Assembly: GCF_009807095.1 (NCBI RefSeq)
Contig: NZ_WUCC01000011.1
Location: forward strand, 41,528-105,527
Direction: 5' to 3'
From: Rathayibacter sp. VKM Ac-2754
Lineage (GTDB): Bacteria; Actinomycetota; Actinomycetes; Actinomycetales; Microbacteriaceae
Length of the DNA stretch: 64,000 nucleotides
Made by a program: the position numbers and the translations under genes. Position 1 is the first letter of the stretch; the number at the start of each line of letters is the position of its first letter. This document shows, piece after piece, positions 17,309 to 25,510 of the stretch. The notes beneath the pieces were generated by a model. It was given only the letters and a program-made list of their open reading frames with translations, had not been told where the DNA came from and did no database searches.

Positions 17309-18382
17309 TCACTGCACGCCGGGAGGCTCCACCGCCAGGACGCGGTCGTCCTCCGCGCCCGGCGCGCCCCGGCCGTCGGTGTTGCTCGTGACGATCCAGA
17401 GCGTCCCGTCCGGCGCGGCGACCGCGTCGCGCAGGCGTCCGTACTCCCCGATCGCGTAGTCGCTCTGCGACGACGGGTCGGCGGCCGGCACCGCCCGCAG
17501 CACCTGACCACGGAGGTTCGCGAGGTACAGCACATCGTCGATCGCGACCATGCCGCTCGGGCTCGCCGCGTCCGGGTTCCACTGCTGCACCGGGTCGACG
17601 AAGCCGTCGCGCGAGGCGATGCCCTCGACCGTCGGCCAGCCGTAGTTCGCGCCCGGAGTGATGATGTTCAGCTCGTCCCAGGTGTCCTGCCCGAACTCGC
17701 TCGCGAAGAGGGTGCCGTCGGAGGACCAGGCGAGGCCCTGCGGGTTGCGGTGCCCCGAGCTGTAGACGAGCGAACCGGGGTAGGGGTTGTCGTCGGGCGC
17801 CTCGCCGTCGAGGGTCATCCGCAGGATCTTGCCCGAGAGGGAGTCGAGGTCCTGCGCCGCGTCGCGCTGCCCGGCGTCGCCGACGGTGGCGTAGAGCATC
17901 CCGTCGGGCCCGATCGCGAGCCGGCCGCCGTCGTGGGTGCGGGCGGCGGGGATGCCGTCGAGGATCGTGTCCGGCGCGCCGAGCTCGAAGGAGCCGGGCT
18001 CACCGGAGACCTCGAAGCGCTGGATGCGATTGCCGTCCGACCCCGTCGAGTACGCGAAGAGGGTGCGCCCCTCGACGGCGAGGCCGAGCAGCCCGCTCTC
18101 GCCCTCGGCGACCACTCCCTCGACGGTGCCCACCTCGCGGGTCGCGCCGTCGTCGGCGACCTCGAGGACGCGCCCGCTGTCGCGTTCGCTGATGAGCGGC
18201 GTCCCGTCGACGAAGGCGATCGACCACGGCGCCTCGAGGTCCTGGGCGACGGTGCGGACCTCGCCGTCCCCCTCCGCGAGCAGGCTGCTGGGCGGCGGCG
18301 GCGCGGCCGTGCAGGAGGCGAGCAGGCCGCCGAGCGCGAGAGTCGCGGCCGCGAGGCCGACGCGGGACGAGGTGCTGGTCAT
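17309..18382 (-). CDS. PQQ-type glucose/sorbosone dehydrogenase lipoprotein
   Basis: 357-residue beta-propeller of the GSDH family (YliI/Asd-like). Lipobox LLASC at residues ~20-24 places it outside the membrane. Family landmarks: LEAPWSIAFVDGTPLISERDSGRV, GESGLLGLAV, THDGGRLAIGPDGMLYATVGDAG, KILRMTLDGEAPDDNPY, YSSGHRNPQGLAW and GANYGWPTVEG. The His in THDGG and the Arg in HRNPQG match PQQ/Ca-binding positions of the family. No PQQ biosynthesis genes are in the window, and many actinobacterial homologues have unproven cofactor use. ATG at 18382 starts the signal peptide. Confidence 0.88.
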   Translation of the reverse strand: MTSTSSRVGLAAATLALGGLLASCTAAPPPPSSLLAEGDGEVRTVAQDLEAPWSIAFVDGTPLISERDSGRVLEVADDGATREVGTVEGVVAEGESGLLGLAVEGRTLFAYSTGSDGNRIQRFEVSGEPGSFELGAPDTILDGIPAARTHDGGRLAIGPDGMLYATVGDAGQRDAAQDLDSLSGKILRMTLDGEAPDDNPYPGSLVYSSGHRNPQGLAWSSDGTLFASEFGQDTWDELNIITPGANYGWPTVEGIASRDGFVDPVQQWNPDAASPSGMVAIDDVLYLANLRGQVLRAVPAADPSSQSDYAIGEYGRLRDAVAAPDGTLWIVTSNTDGRGAPGAEDDRVLAVEPPGVQ

Positions 18383-18500
18383 CGGGTGTCCCTCCGATCG
18401 GGGATGGCCTCCGAGCCTCGCAGCCGATCCTTCGAGCCCTCTCAGCAAGCCGTGGCCCCGGCTCCCGCGATACCGCCCTCTCCGCCCGCCGCCATCCATC

Positions 18501-18540
18501 CTGGTCGAGCCCGCAGCCCCTCAGGGGCGTACCGAGCGGC
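18501..18540 (+). repeat. Degenerate copy of a palindromic intergenic element
   Basis: CTGGTCGAG at 18501-18509, then AGGGGCGTACCGAG, related to the two better copies downstream. It is part of a 479-bp stretch (18383-18861) without a gene that holds three copies of the element and the promoter of the AAA ATPase gene. Confidence 0.55.
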
Positions 18541-18602
18541 GAAGCCGCTTCGCGTCTCGTTCGAGCGGTGGGGGGAAAAGTCGGCGCCCGTCGCCACCCA
18601 TG

Positions 18603-18636
18603 CTGGTCGAGTAGCCCCGCAGGGGCGTATCGAGAC
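18603..18636 (+). repeat. Palindromic intergenic element, forward copy
   Basis: CTGGTCGAGTAG, a short GC stem (CCCCGCAGGGG) and CGTATCGAGA. The internal stem can form a hairpin. Elements of this pattern occur in many places in Microbacteriaceae genomes to my knowledge. Confidence 0.7.
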
Positions 18637-18686
18637 CCACCAGCTTCAGCAGATCGGTCTCGTGACCTGGCCCTCTGGCGGACGTG

Positions 18687-18726
18687 GATCTCGATACGCC
18701 CGCTGCGCGGGCTACTCGATCAGCAG
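18687..18726 (-). repeat. Palindromic intergenic element, inverted copy
   Basis: Read on the minus strand: CTGCTGATCGAGTAG, stem CCCGCGCAGCGGG, CGTATCGAGATCC. It faces the 18603-18636 copy across about 50 bp, so the pair can form a large cruciform or a transcript hairpin. REP/BIME-like arrangement. Confidence 0.7.
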
Positions 18727-18848
18727 GTACAGGGCACTACACAGGAGGACACCTTCCTTCACACACCCACCTCCCTGCGATCACAGGATCGGACGAGCTC
18801 CCCGCCTCCGAGTTCCCCCGACCTCCACCACGTGTCGGAGGTGCGGCG

Positions 18849-18854
18849 TAGCGT
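18849..18854 (+). promoter_or_regulatory. -10 box of a probable leaderless transcript (AAA ATPase)
   Basis: TAGCGT ends 7 nt before the GTG at 18862, and no ribosome-binding sequence lies at normal spacing. Start assignment of the ATPase rests on this. Confidence 0.55.
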
Positions 18855-18861
18855 TGCCGAG

Positions 18862-20247
18862 GTGACGAGTCCTGCCATCAGCACCCTCGGCCAGCTGCGC
18901 GCCTCCGGGCACGTGCAGAAGAGCCTCCGCACCGAGATCCGCGAGAACCTGCTCGACGCCCTGCGCGACGGGCGCGACCCCTGGCCCGGCCTCCACGGGT
19001 TCTCCGAGACCGTGATCCCGCAGGTCGAGCGCGCGGTCATCGCCGGCCACGACATCGTCCTGCTGGGCGAGCGCGGCCAGGGCAAGACCCGCCTCCTGCG
19101 CACGCTCAACGGCCTGCTCGACGAGTGGACGCCCGTCATCGACGGCTCCGAGCTCGGCGAGCACCCCTACGAGCCCATCACCTCGATCAGTCGCCGTCGC
19201 GCCGCCGAGCTCGGCGACGAGCTGCCCGTCGCCTGGCGCAGCCGCGAGGAGCGCTACGTCGAGAAGCTGGCCACCCCCGACACGAGCGTCGCCGACCTCA
19301 TCGGCGACGTCGATCCGATGAAGGTGGCCGAGGGCCGCAGCCTCGGCGACCCCGAGACCATCCACTTCGGCCTCATCCCGCGCAGCCACCGCGGCATCGT
19401 GGCCATCAACGAGCTGCCCGACCTCGCCGAGCGCATCCAGGTGGCGATGCTCAACGTGATGGAGGAGCGCGACATCCAGATCCGCGGCTACGTCCTCCGC
19501 CTCCCGCTCGACGTCCTCGTCGTCGCCAGCGCGAACCCCGAGGACTACACGAACCGCGGCCGCATCATCACCCCGTTGAAGGACCGGTTCGGCGCCGAGA
19601 TCCGCACCCACTACCCCACGGCGCTCGCCGACGAGATCGCGGTGATCCGCCAGGAGGCGGAGCTCGTCGCGATCGTCCCCGACGCGCTCATCGAGATCCT
19701 CGCCCGCTTCACCCGTGCCCTCCGCGAGTCGAGCTCCGTCGACCAGCGGAGCGGAGTGAGCGCCCGCTTCGCCATCGCCGGCGCCGAGACGATCGCCGCC
19801 GCAGCGCTGCACCGGGCCACCCGCCGCGGAGAGGACGAGGCGGTCGCCCGCCCGATCGACCTCGAGACCGCGGTCGACGTGCTCGGCGGCAAGATCGAAT
19901 TCGAGTCGGGCGAGGAGGGCCGCGAGGAGGAGATCCTCGACCACCTCCTCCGCCAGGCCACGGCCGAGACCGTGCGCGCGCACCTGCGCGGCATCGACCT
20001 CGAGCCGCTCGTCACCGCCGTCGAGAACGGCACCATGATCACCACCGGCGAGCAGGTGACGGCGCGCGAGTTCCTCGCCGGGCTGCCCGTGCTCGGCGAG
20101 GCGACCGTCTACGACGAGATCGCCGAGCGGCTCGACGCCACCGGAGACGGCCGCATCGCCGGAGCGATCGAGCTCGCCCTCGAGGGCCTCTACCTCTCGC
20201 GCCGGCTCAGCAAGGAGACGGGCGGGGGCGAGGCCGTCTATGGCTGA
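18862..20247 (+). CDS. AAA ATPase, magnesium-chelatase-subunit-I/MoxR-like
   Basis: 461 residues. The AAA core (residues ~35-330) has Walker A LLGERGQGKTRLL, a long insert before Walker B, GIVAINELPDLAERIQVAMLNVMEE (Walker B with Glu in the NE form), VVASANPEDYTNRGRIITPLKDRFG (sensor 1 and ChlI-like loop), and a C-terminal helical domain. A Walker A of the form GERGQGKT rather than GxxGxGKT is unusual but retains the K-T pair. The partner is the VWA protein encoded 23 nt downstream; the two resemble BchI/BchD-type or MoxR/VWA pairs used as metal-insertion or remodelling chaperones. Their client is not identified here. Confidence 0.88.
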   Translation: MTSPAISTLGQLRASGHVQKSLRTEIRENLLDALRDGRDPWPGLHGFSETVIPQVERAVIAGHDIVLLGERGQGKTRLLRTLNGLLDEWTPVIDGSELGEHPYEPITSISRRRAAELGDELPVAWRSREERYVEKLATPDTSVADLIGDVDPMKVAEGRSLGDPETIHFGLIPRSHRGIVAINELPDLAERIQVAMLNVMEERDIQIRGYVLRLPLDVLVVASANPEDYTNRGRIITPLKDRFGAEIRTHYPTALADEIAVIRQEAELVAIVPDALIEILARFTRALRESSSVDQRSGVSARFAIAGAETIAAAALHRATRRGEDEAVARPIDLETAVDVLGGKIEFESGEEGREEEILDHLLRQATAETVRAHLRGIDLEPLVTAVENGTMITTGEQVTAREFLAGLPVLGEATVYDEIAERLDATGDGRIAGAIELALEGLYLSRRLSKETGGGEAVYG

Positions 20248-20270
20248 GCGGACCCGTCTCGGAGCCCGTC

Positions 20271-22310
20271 GTGGCTAGGGGCAACCGGAGGCTGCACCGC
20301 GACGCGCGGTACGCCAAGTACGCGGGCGGTCCCGATCCGCTCGCCCCGCCCGTCGACCTCGCCGAGGCGCTCGACGCGATCGGCCAGGACGTCATGGCGG
20401 GCACCTCGCCCGAGCGGGCGATGCGCGAGTTCCTCCGGCGCGGCTCCCGCGACGGTCAGGGCCTCGACGACCTCGCTGCGCGGGTGGCCGAGCGGCGCCG
20501 GTCCCTCACGCAGAAGCACGACCTCGACGGCACGCTGCGCGAGATCCGCGAGCTGCTCGACCGCGCCGTCCTCGCCGAGCGCAAGCAGCTCGCCCGCGAC
20601 ACGCAGATGGACGACGCCGACCGCACCCTCGCCGAGATGCAGCTCGAGAGCCTCCCGCCCTCTCCGGCCGCCGCCGTCTCCGAGCTGTCCGACTACCGCT
20701 GGCAGAGCCCCGAGGCGCGCGCCGACTTCGAGAAGATCCGCGAGCTGCTCGGCAGGGAGATGCTCGACCAGCGCTTCGCCGGCATGAAGCAGGCCCTCGA
20801 GAACGCGAGCGACGAGGATCGCGCCGCGATCGACGCGATGCTCCGCGATCTCAACGAGCTGCTCGAGGCGCACGCCCGCGGCGACGACACTCCCGAGCAG
20901 TTCGACGCCTTCATGGCGCAGCACGGCGAGTACTTCCCCGAGGCCCCCGAGTCGGTCGACGAGCTCATCGACGCCCTCGCCGCACGGGCGGCCGCGGCGC
21001 AGCGGATGCGCAACTCCATGACCCAGGAGCAGCGCGACGAGCTCGACGCCCTCGCCCAGCAGGCCTTCGGAACGCCCGAGCTGATGCAGTCGCTCGGCCG
21101 CCTCGACGAGACCCTGCGCGGCCTCCGCCCGGGGGAGGACTGGGGCGGCTCCGAGCGGATGGACGGCGAGCAGGGCCTCGGCCTCGGCGACGGCACCGGC
21201 GTGTTCCAGGAGCTCGCCGACCTCGACGCCCTCGCCGACCAGCTCGCGCAGCCGTACGAGCGGTCGAGCCTCGACGATCTCGACCTCGATCTGCTGGCGC
21301 GGCGACTCGGCGACGACGCAGCGGTCGACGCGCAGACGCTGAAGCGGCTCGAGAAGGCGCTGCGCGACTCCGGGACGATGCGCCGCGGCTCCGACGGACG
21401 GCTCATGCTGACACCCAAGGCGATGCGCCAGCTCGGCAAGGCGCTGCTCCGCGACATCGCCGACACCATGTCGGGTCGTCAGGGCGCGCGCGACCTGCGG
21501 CGGGCGGGCGCGGCCGGCGACCGCTCCGGCGCGACCCGCGCGTGGGAGTTCGGCGACACCGAGGCGTGGGACGTCACGCGGACCGTGACCAACGCTCTCA
21601 CCCGCACCGCCGGCGACGGCCGCCCGACCGGCTCGGGCGTCCGCATCGAGATCGGCGACGTCGAGGTGCAGGAGACCGAGGCCCGCACCCAGGCCTGCGT
21701 CGCGCTCCTCGTCGACACCTCGTTCTCGATGGCGATGGACGGCCGCTGGGTCCCGATGAAGCGCACCGCGCTCGCCCTGCACACCCTGATCTCGAGCCGG
21801 TTCCGCGGCGACGACCTCCAGCTCATCGCCTTCGGTCGCCAGGCCGAGGTGATGGACGTCGAGCAGCTCGTCGGCCTCGACGCCGAGTGGGAGAAGGGCA
21901 CCAACCTGCACCACGCCCTGCTGCTCGCCAACCGGCACTTCCGCAAGCACCCGAACGCGCAGCCGATCCTGCTGATCGTCACCGACGGCGAGCCGACCGC
22001 GCACCTCGAGCCCGACGGCGAGATCTACTTCGACTACCCGCCCGACCCGGTGACCATCGCCGTCTCGGTCCGCGAGCTCGACGCCTCCGTCCGCCTCGGC
22101 GCGCACACGACGTTCTTCCGCCTCGGCGAGGATCCGGGTCTCGCCCGCTTCATCGACTCGCTCGCCCGCCGCATCGGCGGCACCGTGGTGAACCCGGAGT
22201 CGGACGACCTCGGCGCCGCCGTCGTCTCCTCCTACCTCGGCGCGCGCGGCGCCGCCCCGGGCGGCCGCCCGCCCGGCGACGAGCTCTTCGGCCGCGGCTG
22301 GAGCTTCTGA
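20271..22310 (+). CDS. VWA-domain protein, partner of the AAA ATPase
   Basis: 679 residues. A long helical, very acidic/basic-alternating N-terminal part (residues ~1-450) with DL/EL-rich segments that could mediate binding to the ATPase hexamer, then a von Willebrand A domain at the C-terminus: the MIDAS motif is LLVDTSFSMAMDGRW (DxSxS), with IVTDGEPTAHL as the later acidic loop. GTG start at 20271 chosen because GGAG stands 6 nt upstream; an ATG at 20240 opens only a 12-codon frame. By analogy the VWA/MIDAS domain recruits a substrate that the ATPase remodels. Cytoplasmic; no signal peptide. Confidence 0.88.
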   Translation: MARGNRRLHRDARYAKYAGGPDPLAPPVDLAEALDAIGQDVMAGTSPERAMREFLRRGSRDGQGLDDLAARVAERRRSLTQKHDLDGTLREIRELLDRAVLAERKQLARDTQMDDADRTLAEMQLESLPPSPAAAVSELSDYRWQSPEARADFEKIRELLGREMLDQRFAGMKQALENASDEDRAAIDAMLRDLNELLEAHARGDDTPEQFDAFMAQHGEYFPEAPESVDELIDALAARAAAAQRMRNSMTQEQRDELDALAQQAFGTPELMQSLGRLDETLRGLRPGEDWGGSERMDGEQGLGLGDGTGVFQELADLDALADQLAQPYERSSLDDLDLDLLARRLGDDAAVDAQTLKRLEKALRDSGTMRRGSDGRLMLTPKAMRQLGKALLRDIADTMSGRQGARDLRRAGAAGDRSGATRAWEFGDTEAWDVTRTVTNALTRTAGDGRPTGSGVRIEIGDVEVQETEARTQACVALLVDTSFSMAMDGRWVPMKRTALALHTLISSRFRGDDLQLIAFGRQAEVMDVEQLVGLDAEWEKGTNLHHALLLANRHFRKHPNAQPILLIVTDGEPTAHLEPDGEIYFDYPPDPVTIAVSVRELDASVRLGAHTTFFRLGEDPGLARFIDSLARRIGGTVVNPESDDLGAAVVSSYLGARGAAPGGRPPGDELFGRGWSF

Positions 22311-22315
22311 GCTCA

Positions 22316-22389
22316 CACCGAGGGAACCGGTTCCCGTCGAGACAGCCACCCAGCGCGGGCTGTCTCGACGAGAGCTGGTTCCCTCGGTG
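22316..22389. terminator. Long imperfect inverted repeat between convergent genes
   Basis: Two 32-nt arms (22316-22347 and 22358-22389). The outer 13 bp (CACCGAGGGAACC) and inner 13 bp (CGTCGAGACAGCC) pair perfectly, separated by a 6-nt mismatched block; loop is 10 nt. It occupies nearly all of the 91-nt gap between the convergent VWA and SCO1664-family genes, consistent with a bidirectional terminator or a mobile hairpin element. Confidence 0.6.
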
Positions 22390-22401
22390 GCGGGAGCTGC
22401 C

Positions 22402-23169
22402 TCAGAACAGCGGCCACGGCACCGCGGGCATGCCGCCGCGCGGGGCCGGGAAGCGCGCCGACGAGCGGAGGCGGTCGCACCGCTTCGCGAAGGCGGCGAT
22501 CTCCTCCTCCGTCAGCAGCTCGCCGAGGGCCTCGCCCAGCGCGCCGTCGATCTCGGCGCGGAGGCGGCCCAGCGCCGCGGTCTCGTCGGCCGTCAGCGGC
22601 TCGCCGACCCAGCCCCACAGCACCGTCCGCAGCTTGTGCTCGGAGTGGAACGTCAGCCCGTGATCGACGCCGAAGCGGTGACCGCCCGGCATCTCGAGCA
22701 CGTGCCCGCCCTTGCGGTCGGCGTTGTTGACGACGACGTCGAACACGGCCATCCGCCGCAGCGCGACCGAGTCCTCGTGCACGAGCGAGATGTCGCGGTC
22801 GTTCTCGTCGCTGCCGTCGAGGACGTGCCGCCAGCCGTCCGGCACCGCGTCCGCGGGCACCAGGTCGACCGCGTCCTGCTCCGGATCGATGTCCTGCCAG
22901 AGCTGCACCATGCCCGTGCCGAGCGGCCCCTCGCGCAGCCAGGTGCGCGGCACCACGTTCCAGCCGAGGGCCTCGGAGGCGAGGTACGCGGCCCGCTCCC
23001 GCCCCGCGAGCTCGCCGTCGGGGAAGTCCCAGAGCGGCTTCTCGCCGGCGACCGGCTTGTAGACGACGGAGGTGTCGCCGATCTGCGCGAGGAAGGTCGC
23101 GTTCGAGGCGGTCGTGATCCGGCCCGTGAGCTCGAGCTCGCCGTCGAGCAGTGCGGAGTCGTCACTCAT
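22402..23169 (-). CDS. SCO1664-family protein (kinase-like fold)
   Basis: 255 residues matching the actinobacterial SCO1664 family, which has a PI3/4-kinase-like or HipA-like fold. Visible landmarks: VVYKPVAGEKPLWDFP (a lysine where ATP-binding would be), WLREGPLGTGMVQLW, the catalytic-like segment VFDVVVNNADRKGGHVL and the metal-binding-like FGVDHGLTFH. It is the last of three same-strand genes with a histidine phosphatase and a DUF3090 protein, a known conserved cassette; the 16-nt gap supports cotranscription. Biochemical function has not been established, to my knowledge. Confidence 0.88.
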   Translation of the reverse strand: MSDDSALLDGELELTGRITTASNATFLAQIGDTSVVYKPVAGEKPLWDFPDGELAGRERAAYLASEALGWNVVPRTWLREGPLGTGMVQLWQDIDPEQDAVDLVPADAVPDGWRHVLDGSDENDRDISLVHEDSVALRRMAVFDVVVNNADRKGGHVLEMPGGHRFGVDHGLTFHSEHKLRTVLWGWVGEPLTADETAALGRLRAEIDGALGEALGELLTEEEIAAFAKRCDRLRSSARFPAPRGGMPAVPWPLF

Positions 23170-23185
23170 GCGGGCGGGGCCGTGC

Positions 23186-23722
23186 TCATGCGAGCGGGCA
23201 GTCGTGTCCGTCGGGGTCCATCGGGTCGCCGCAGCGCGGGCAGAGCGGCCGGCCGGCGCCGACGACCTCGAGGGTCCGCTTCGCGAAGGCGCGCGCGGTG
23301 CCGACGGGGATGCGCACCTGCAGCACCTCGGTCGGCTCCGCCTCCTCCTCGTCGGTGGCCGCGGCGTCGTCGTCGATCGGGTACGCCTCGATGAGGATCT
23401 GCGCGGTGGCCGGATCCCAGCCGAGGCTGATGCCGCCGACGCGGAACTCGGGCTCGACGGGCTGGTCGAGCGGGTCGTTGTCGACGAGCTCCGGAGGCGT
23501 CCCCGCAGGCACGCTCACCGGGTTGCCCTCGGCGGCCATCAGCTGGTCGAGGATCTCGTCGATCTTCTCGGCGAGCAGGGCCGACTGCTGCTTCTCGAGG
23601 CCGACGCTGACGACGCGCGGCCCGGTCTTGGCCTGGAGGTAGAAGGAGCGGGAGCCGGGGGAGCCGACGGTTCCGACGACGACGCGGTCGGGCCAGTCGA
23701 ACCCGTGGACGATCGGAGGCAT
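23186..23722 (-). CDS. DUF3090 family protein
   Basis: 178 residues, opening MPPIVHGFDWPDRVVVGTVG and with FYLQAKTG, VSVGLEKQQSALLAEKIDEILDQL typical of the family. The last ~25 residues hold a CPRCGDPMDPDGHDCP zinc-ribbon-like motif (four Cys). Middle gene of the cassette with the phosphatase (45 nt upstream) and the SCO1664-family gene (16 nt downstream). Its strict co-occurrence with those partners across actinobacteria is established; its role is not. A TAGACT box 6 nt before the ATG suggests it can be transcribed as a leaderless message. Confidence 0.9.
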   Translation of the reverse strand: MPPIVHGFDWPDRVVVGTVGSPGSRSFYLQAKTGPRVVSVGLEKQQSALLAEKIDEILDQLMAAEGNPVSVPAGTPPELVDNDPLDQPVEPEFRVGGISLGWDPATAQILIEAYPIDDDAAATDEEEAEPTEVLQVRIPVGTARAFAKRTLEVVGAGRPLCPRCGDPMDPDGHDCPLA

Positions 23723-23728
23723 GGGTCC

Positions 23729-23734
23729 AGTCTA
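23729..23734 (-). promoter_or_regulatory. -10 box, DUF3090 gene (leaderless)
   Basis: TAGACT on the minus strand, 6 nt before the ATG at 23722. It lies in the 45-nt gap after the phosphatase gene, so it would be an internal promoter of the cassette. Confidence 0.5.
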
Positions 23735-23767
23735 CGAGCGTCCGGCTGGCACCCGCCCGGGCACGCG

Positions 23768-24454
23768 CTACTCGTGCCCCGCGCCTCCGCCGACCGGCGC
23801 ATCGGCCGCAGGGGCCGCCGCGCGCAGCCACGCCAGGTCGCCCGCCTCCGTGTTGGTGGCCACGACCTCGGGTCGCCCCGCGCCGTAGCGGATGATCGAC
23901 ACCGACGCCGGGCCGACCGTGATCCTCTGGAAGAGGTCGAGGTGCATGCCCAGCGCATCGGCGAGGATCGCCTTGATCGTGTCGCCGTGGCTGACCGCCG
24001 CCCAGACCGCTCCCGGCCCGTGCTCGGCCGCGATCGCCGCGTCGTGCCGCCGGATCGCGCCGACCGCGCGCGCCTGCATCGCGGCCAGCCCCTCGCCTCC
24101 GGGGAACACGACGGCCGACGGCTGGCTCTGCACGACCGACCAGAGCGGCTCCTTCGACAGCTCGCGCAGCGACCTGCCCTGCCACTCGCCGTAGTCGCAC
24201 TCGGTGATGCCCTTCTCGATCGACGTCGCCGGCGAGCCGGTCTGCCGGTCGAGGACGAAGCGCGTCGTCTGCCGGCAGCGCTCGAGCGGACTCGAGACGA
24301 CCGAGGCCAGCTGCACGGCCGCGAGGCGCTCGCCCGTTCGCGCGGCCTGCTGCCGCCCGACGTCGTCGAGCCGGACTCCGGCGGTGCGTCCCGCGAGGAT
24401 CCCGGCGGTGTTGGCCGTGGTGCGCCCGTGCCGGACGAGGAGGAGGGTGGGCAT
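23768..24454 (-). CDS. Histidine phosphatase family protein (MSMEG_4193-type phosphomutase)
   Basis: 228 residues of the phosphoglycerate-mutase-like superfamily. The catalytic LVRHGRTTANTAGILAGRT motif is at residues ~6-24 (phospho-His in RHG); the second Arg/His set is SSPLERCRQT and AVSHGDTIKAIL. The proton-donor Glu is in ITECDYGEWQG. First gene of the three-gene cassette with DUF3090 and SCO1664-family members. Substrate unknown; the family is annotated as putative phosphomutase/phosphatase. Confidence 0.92.
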   Translation of the reverse strand: MPTLLLVRHGRTTANTAGILAGRTAGVRLDDVGRQQAARTGERLAAVQLASVVSSPLERCRQTTRFVLDRQTGSPATSIEKGITECDYGEWQGRSLRELSKEPLWSVVQSQPSAVVFPGGEGLAAMQARAVGAIRRHDAAIAAEHGPGAVWAAVSHGDTIKAILADALGMHLDLFQRITVGPASVSIIRYGAGRPEVVATNTEAGDLAWLRAAAPAADAPVGGGAGHE

Positions 24455-24460
24455 CGCCCC

Positions 24461-24466
24461 AGCCTA
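24461..24466 (-). promoter_or_regulatory. -10 box, histidine phosphatase gene (leaderless)
   Basis: TAGGCT on the minus strand, 6 nt before the ATG at 24454; start of the cassette transcript. Confidence 0.55.
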
Positions 24467-24607
24467 GGCAGTGCACCCGCGCGCAGGCTCACGCCGTGCT
24501 CCTCCCCTGGACGGATGTCGTGGCGCGCCGCTCCGCCTAGCGTGGAGGGAGCGGCCGCCCACCGCGGCCCGTCACGTGCACGAACCTCTGCACACGAAGG
24601 GACACTC

Positions 24608-25510
24608 ATGGACGCGACGCCCATCGGCCCGGACGCACGGAACGGCGCAGGGCACACTCCCGACAGCGCCACTCCGGACAGCACCGTTCCCGACAGCACC
24701 GTTGCCGACACGGCCACTCCCGAGTGGGCGGCTCCGGAGGCGACGGGTCGCCAGGACGAGATCGCCCTCCGCATCCGCGGCCTGCGCAAGCGCTTCGGCG
24801 ACAAGGAGGCGGTCGCGGGCATCGACCTCGACGTGCCCGCCGGCTCGTTCTTCGGCCTCGTCGGCCCCAACGGCGCGGGCAAGACCACGACCCTCTCGAT
24901 GGCCACGGCGCTGCTCCGGCCCGACGCGGGCACAGTCAGCATCCACGACGTCGACGTCTGGAAGGACACCCTCGAGGCCAAGCGCCTCATCGGCGTGCTG
25001 GCCGACGGGGTGAAGCTGTTCGACCGCCTCACCGGCCTCCAGCTGATCACCTACTACGGCCTGCTCTGCGGCATCGCGCGCCCGACCGTCCTCGAGCGCG
25101 CGAACGACCTGCTGGCCCTGCTCGGCCTCGAGCCGACCGACCGCACCCTCGTCGTCGACTACTCCGCGGGCATGACCAAGAAGATCGCCCTGGCGTGCGC
25201 ACTGGTGCGCGCCCCGCGCCTCCTGGTGCTGGACGAGCCGTTCGAGTCGGTCGACCCGGTCTCGGCGGCCAACATCCGCGACATCCTCACCGGCTTCGTC
25301 GCCTCGGGCGGCACCGTCATCGTCTCGAGCCACTCGATGGATCTCGTCGAGCGGATGTGCGACCGGGTCGCCGTCATCGCCGACGGTCGCGTCGTCGCCT
25401 CCGGGACCCTCGCGGAGGTCCGTGCCGGATCGAGCCTCGAGGAGCGCTTCGTCGAGCTCGTCGGCGGACGCACCCACCAGGAGGGCCCCGCATGGTTGCG
25501 CATCTCCTGA
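24608..25510 (+). CDS. ABC exporter ATPase
   Basis: 300 residues. Residues 17-36 are a pentapeptide repeat encoded by four 15-nt units at 24656-24715 (TPDSA, TPDST, VPDST, VADTA), an unusual low-complexity leader. The ATPase core starts near residue 55: Walker A GPNGAGKTT, signature DYSAGMTKKIALACAL (degenerate form of LSGGQ), Walker B LLVLDEPFESVDP, switch His in VSSHSMDL. This is the single-domain form that pairs with an ABC2-type membrane protein, here the overlapping next gene. Substrate unknown. Confidence 0.92.
   Translation: MDATPIGPDARNGAGHTPDSATPDSTVPDSTVADTATPEWAAPEATGRQDEIALRIRGLRKRFGDKEAVAGIDLDVPAGSFFGLVGPNGAGKTTTLSMATALLRPDAGTVSIHDVDVWKDTLEAKRLIGVLADGVKLFDRLTGLQLITYYGLLCGIARPTVLERANDLLALLGLEPTDRTLVVDYSAGMTKKIALACALVRAPRLLVLDEPFESVDPVSAANIRDILTGFVASGGTVIVSSHSMDLVERMCDRVAVIADGRVVASGTLAEVRAGSSLEERFVELVGGRTHQEGPAWLRIS

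Noticed and set aside
20240..20278. ATG just before the VWA gene as its start
   Set aside because: It opens a frame that stops after 12 codons and is not in the VWA reading frame. The GTG at 20271 has a good ribosome-binding site.
20238..22349. Long minus-strand open frame opposite the VWA gene (also 18781-19983, 27782-29602 and 47946-50327)
   Set aside because: At this GC content the antisense frame of a real gene stays open. These products are full of E/D/G/V/R runs without any fold or motif, while the plus-strand proteins carry clear conserved motifs.
24608..24770. N-terminal repeat of the ABC ATPase as a collagen-like or adhesin domain
   Set aside because: Only four degenerate pentapeptides in a cytoplasmic protein without signal peptide; slippage-derived low complexity is simpler.
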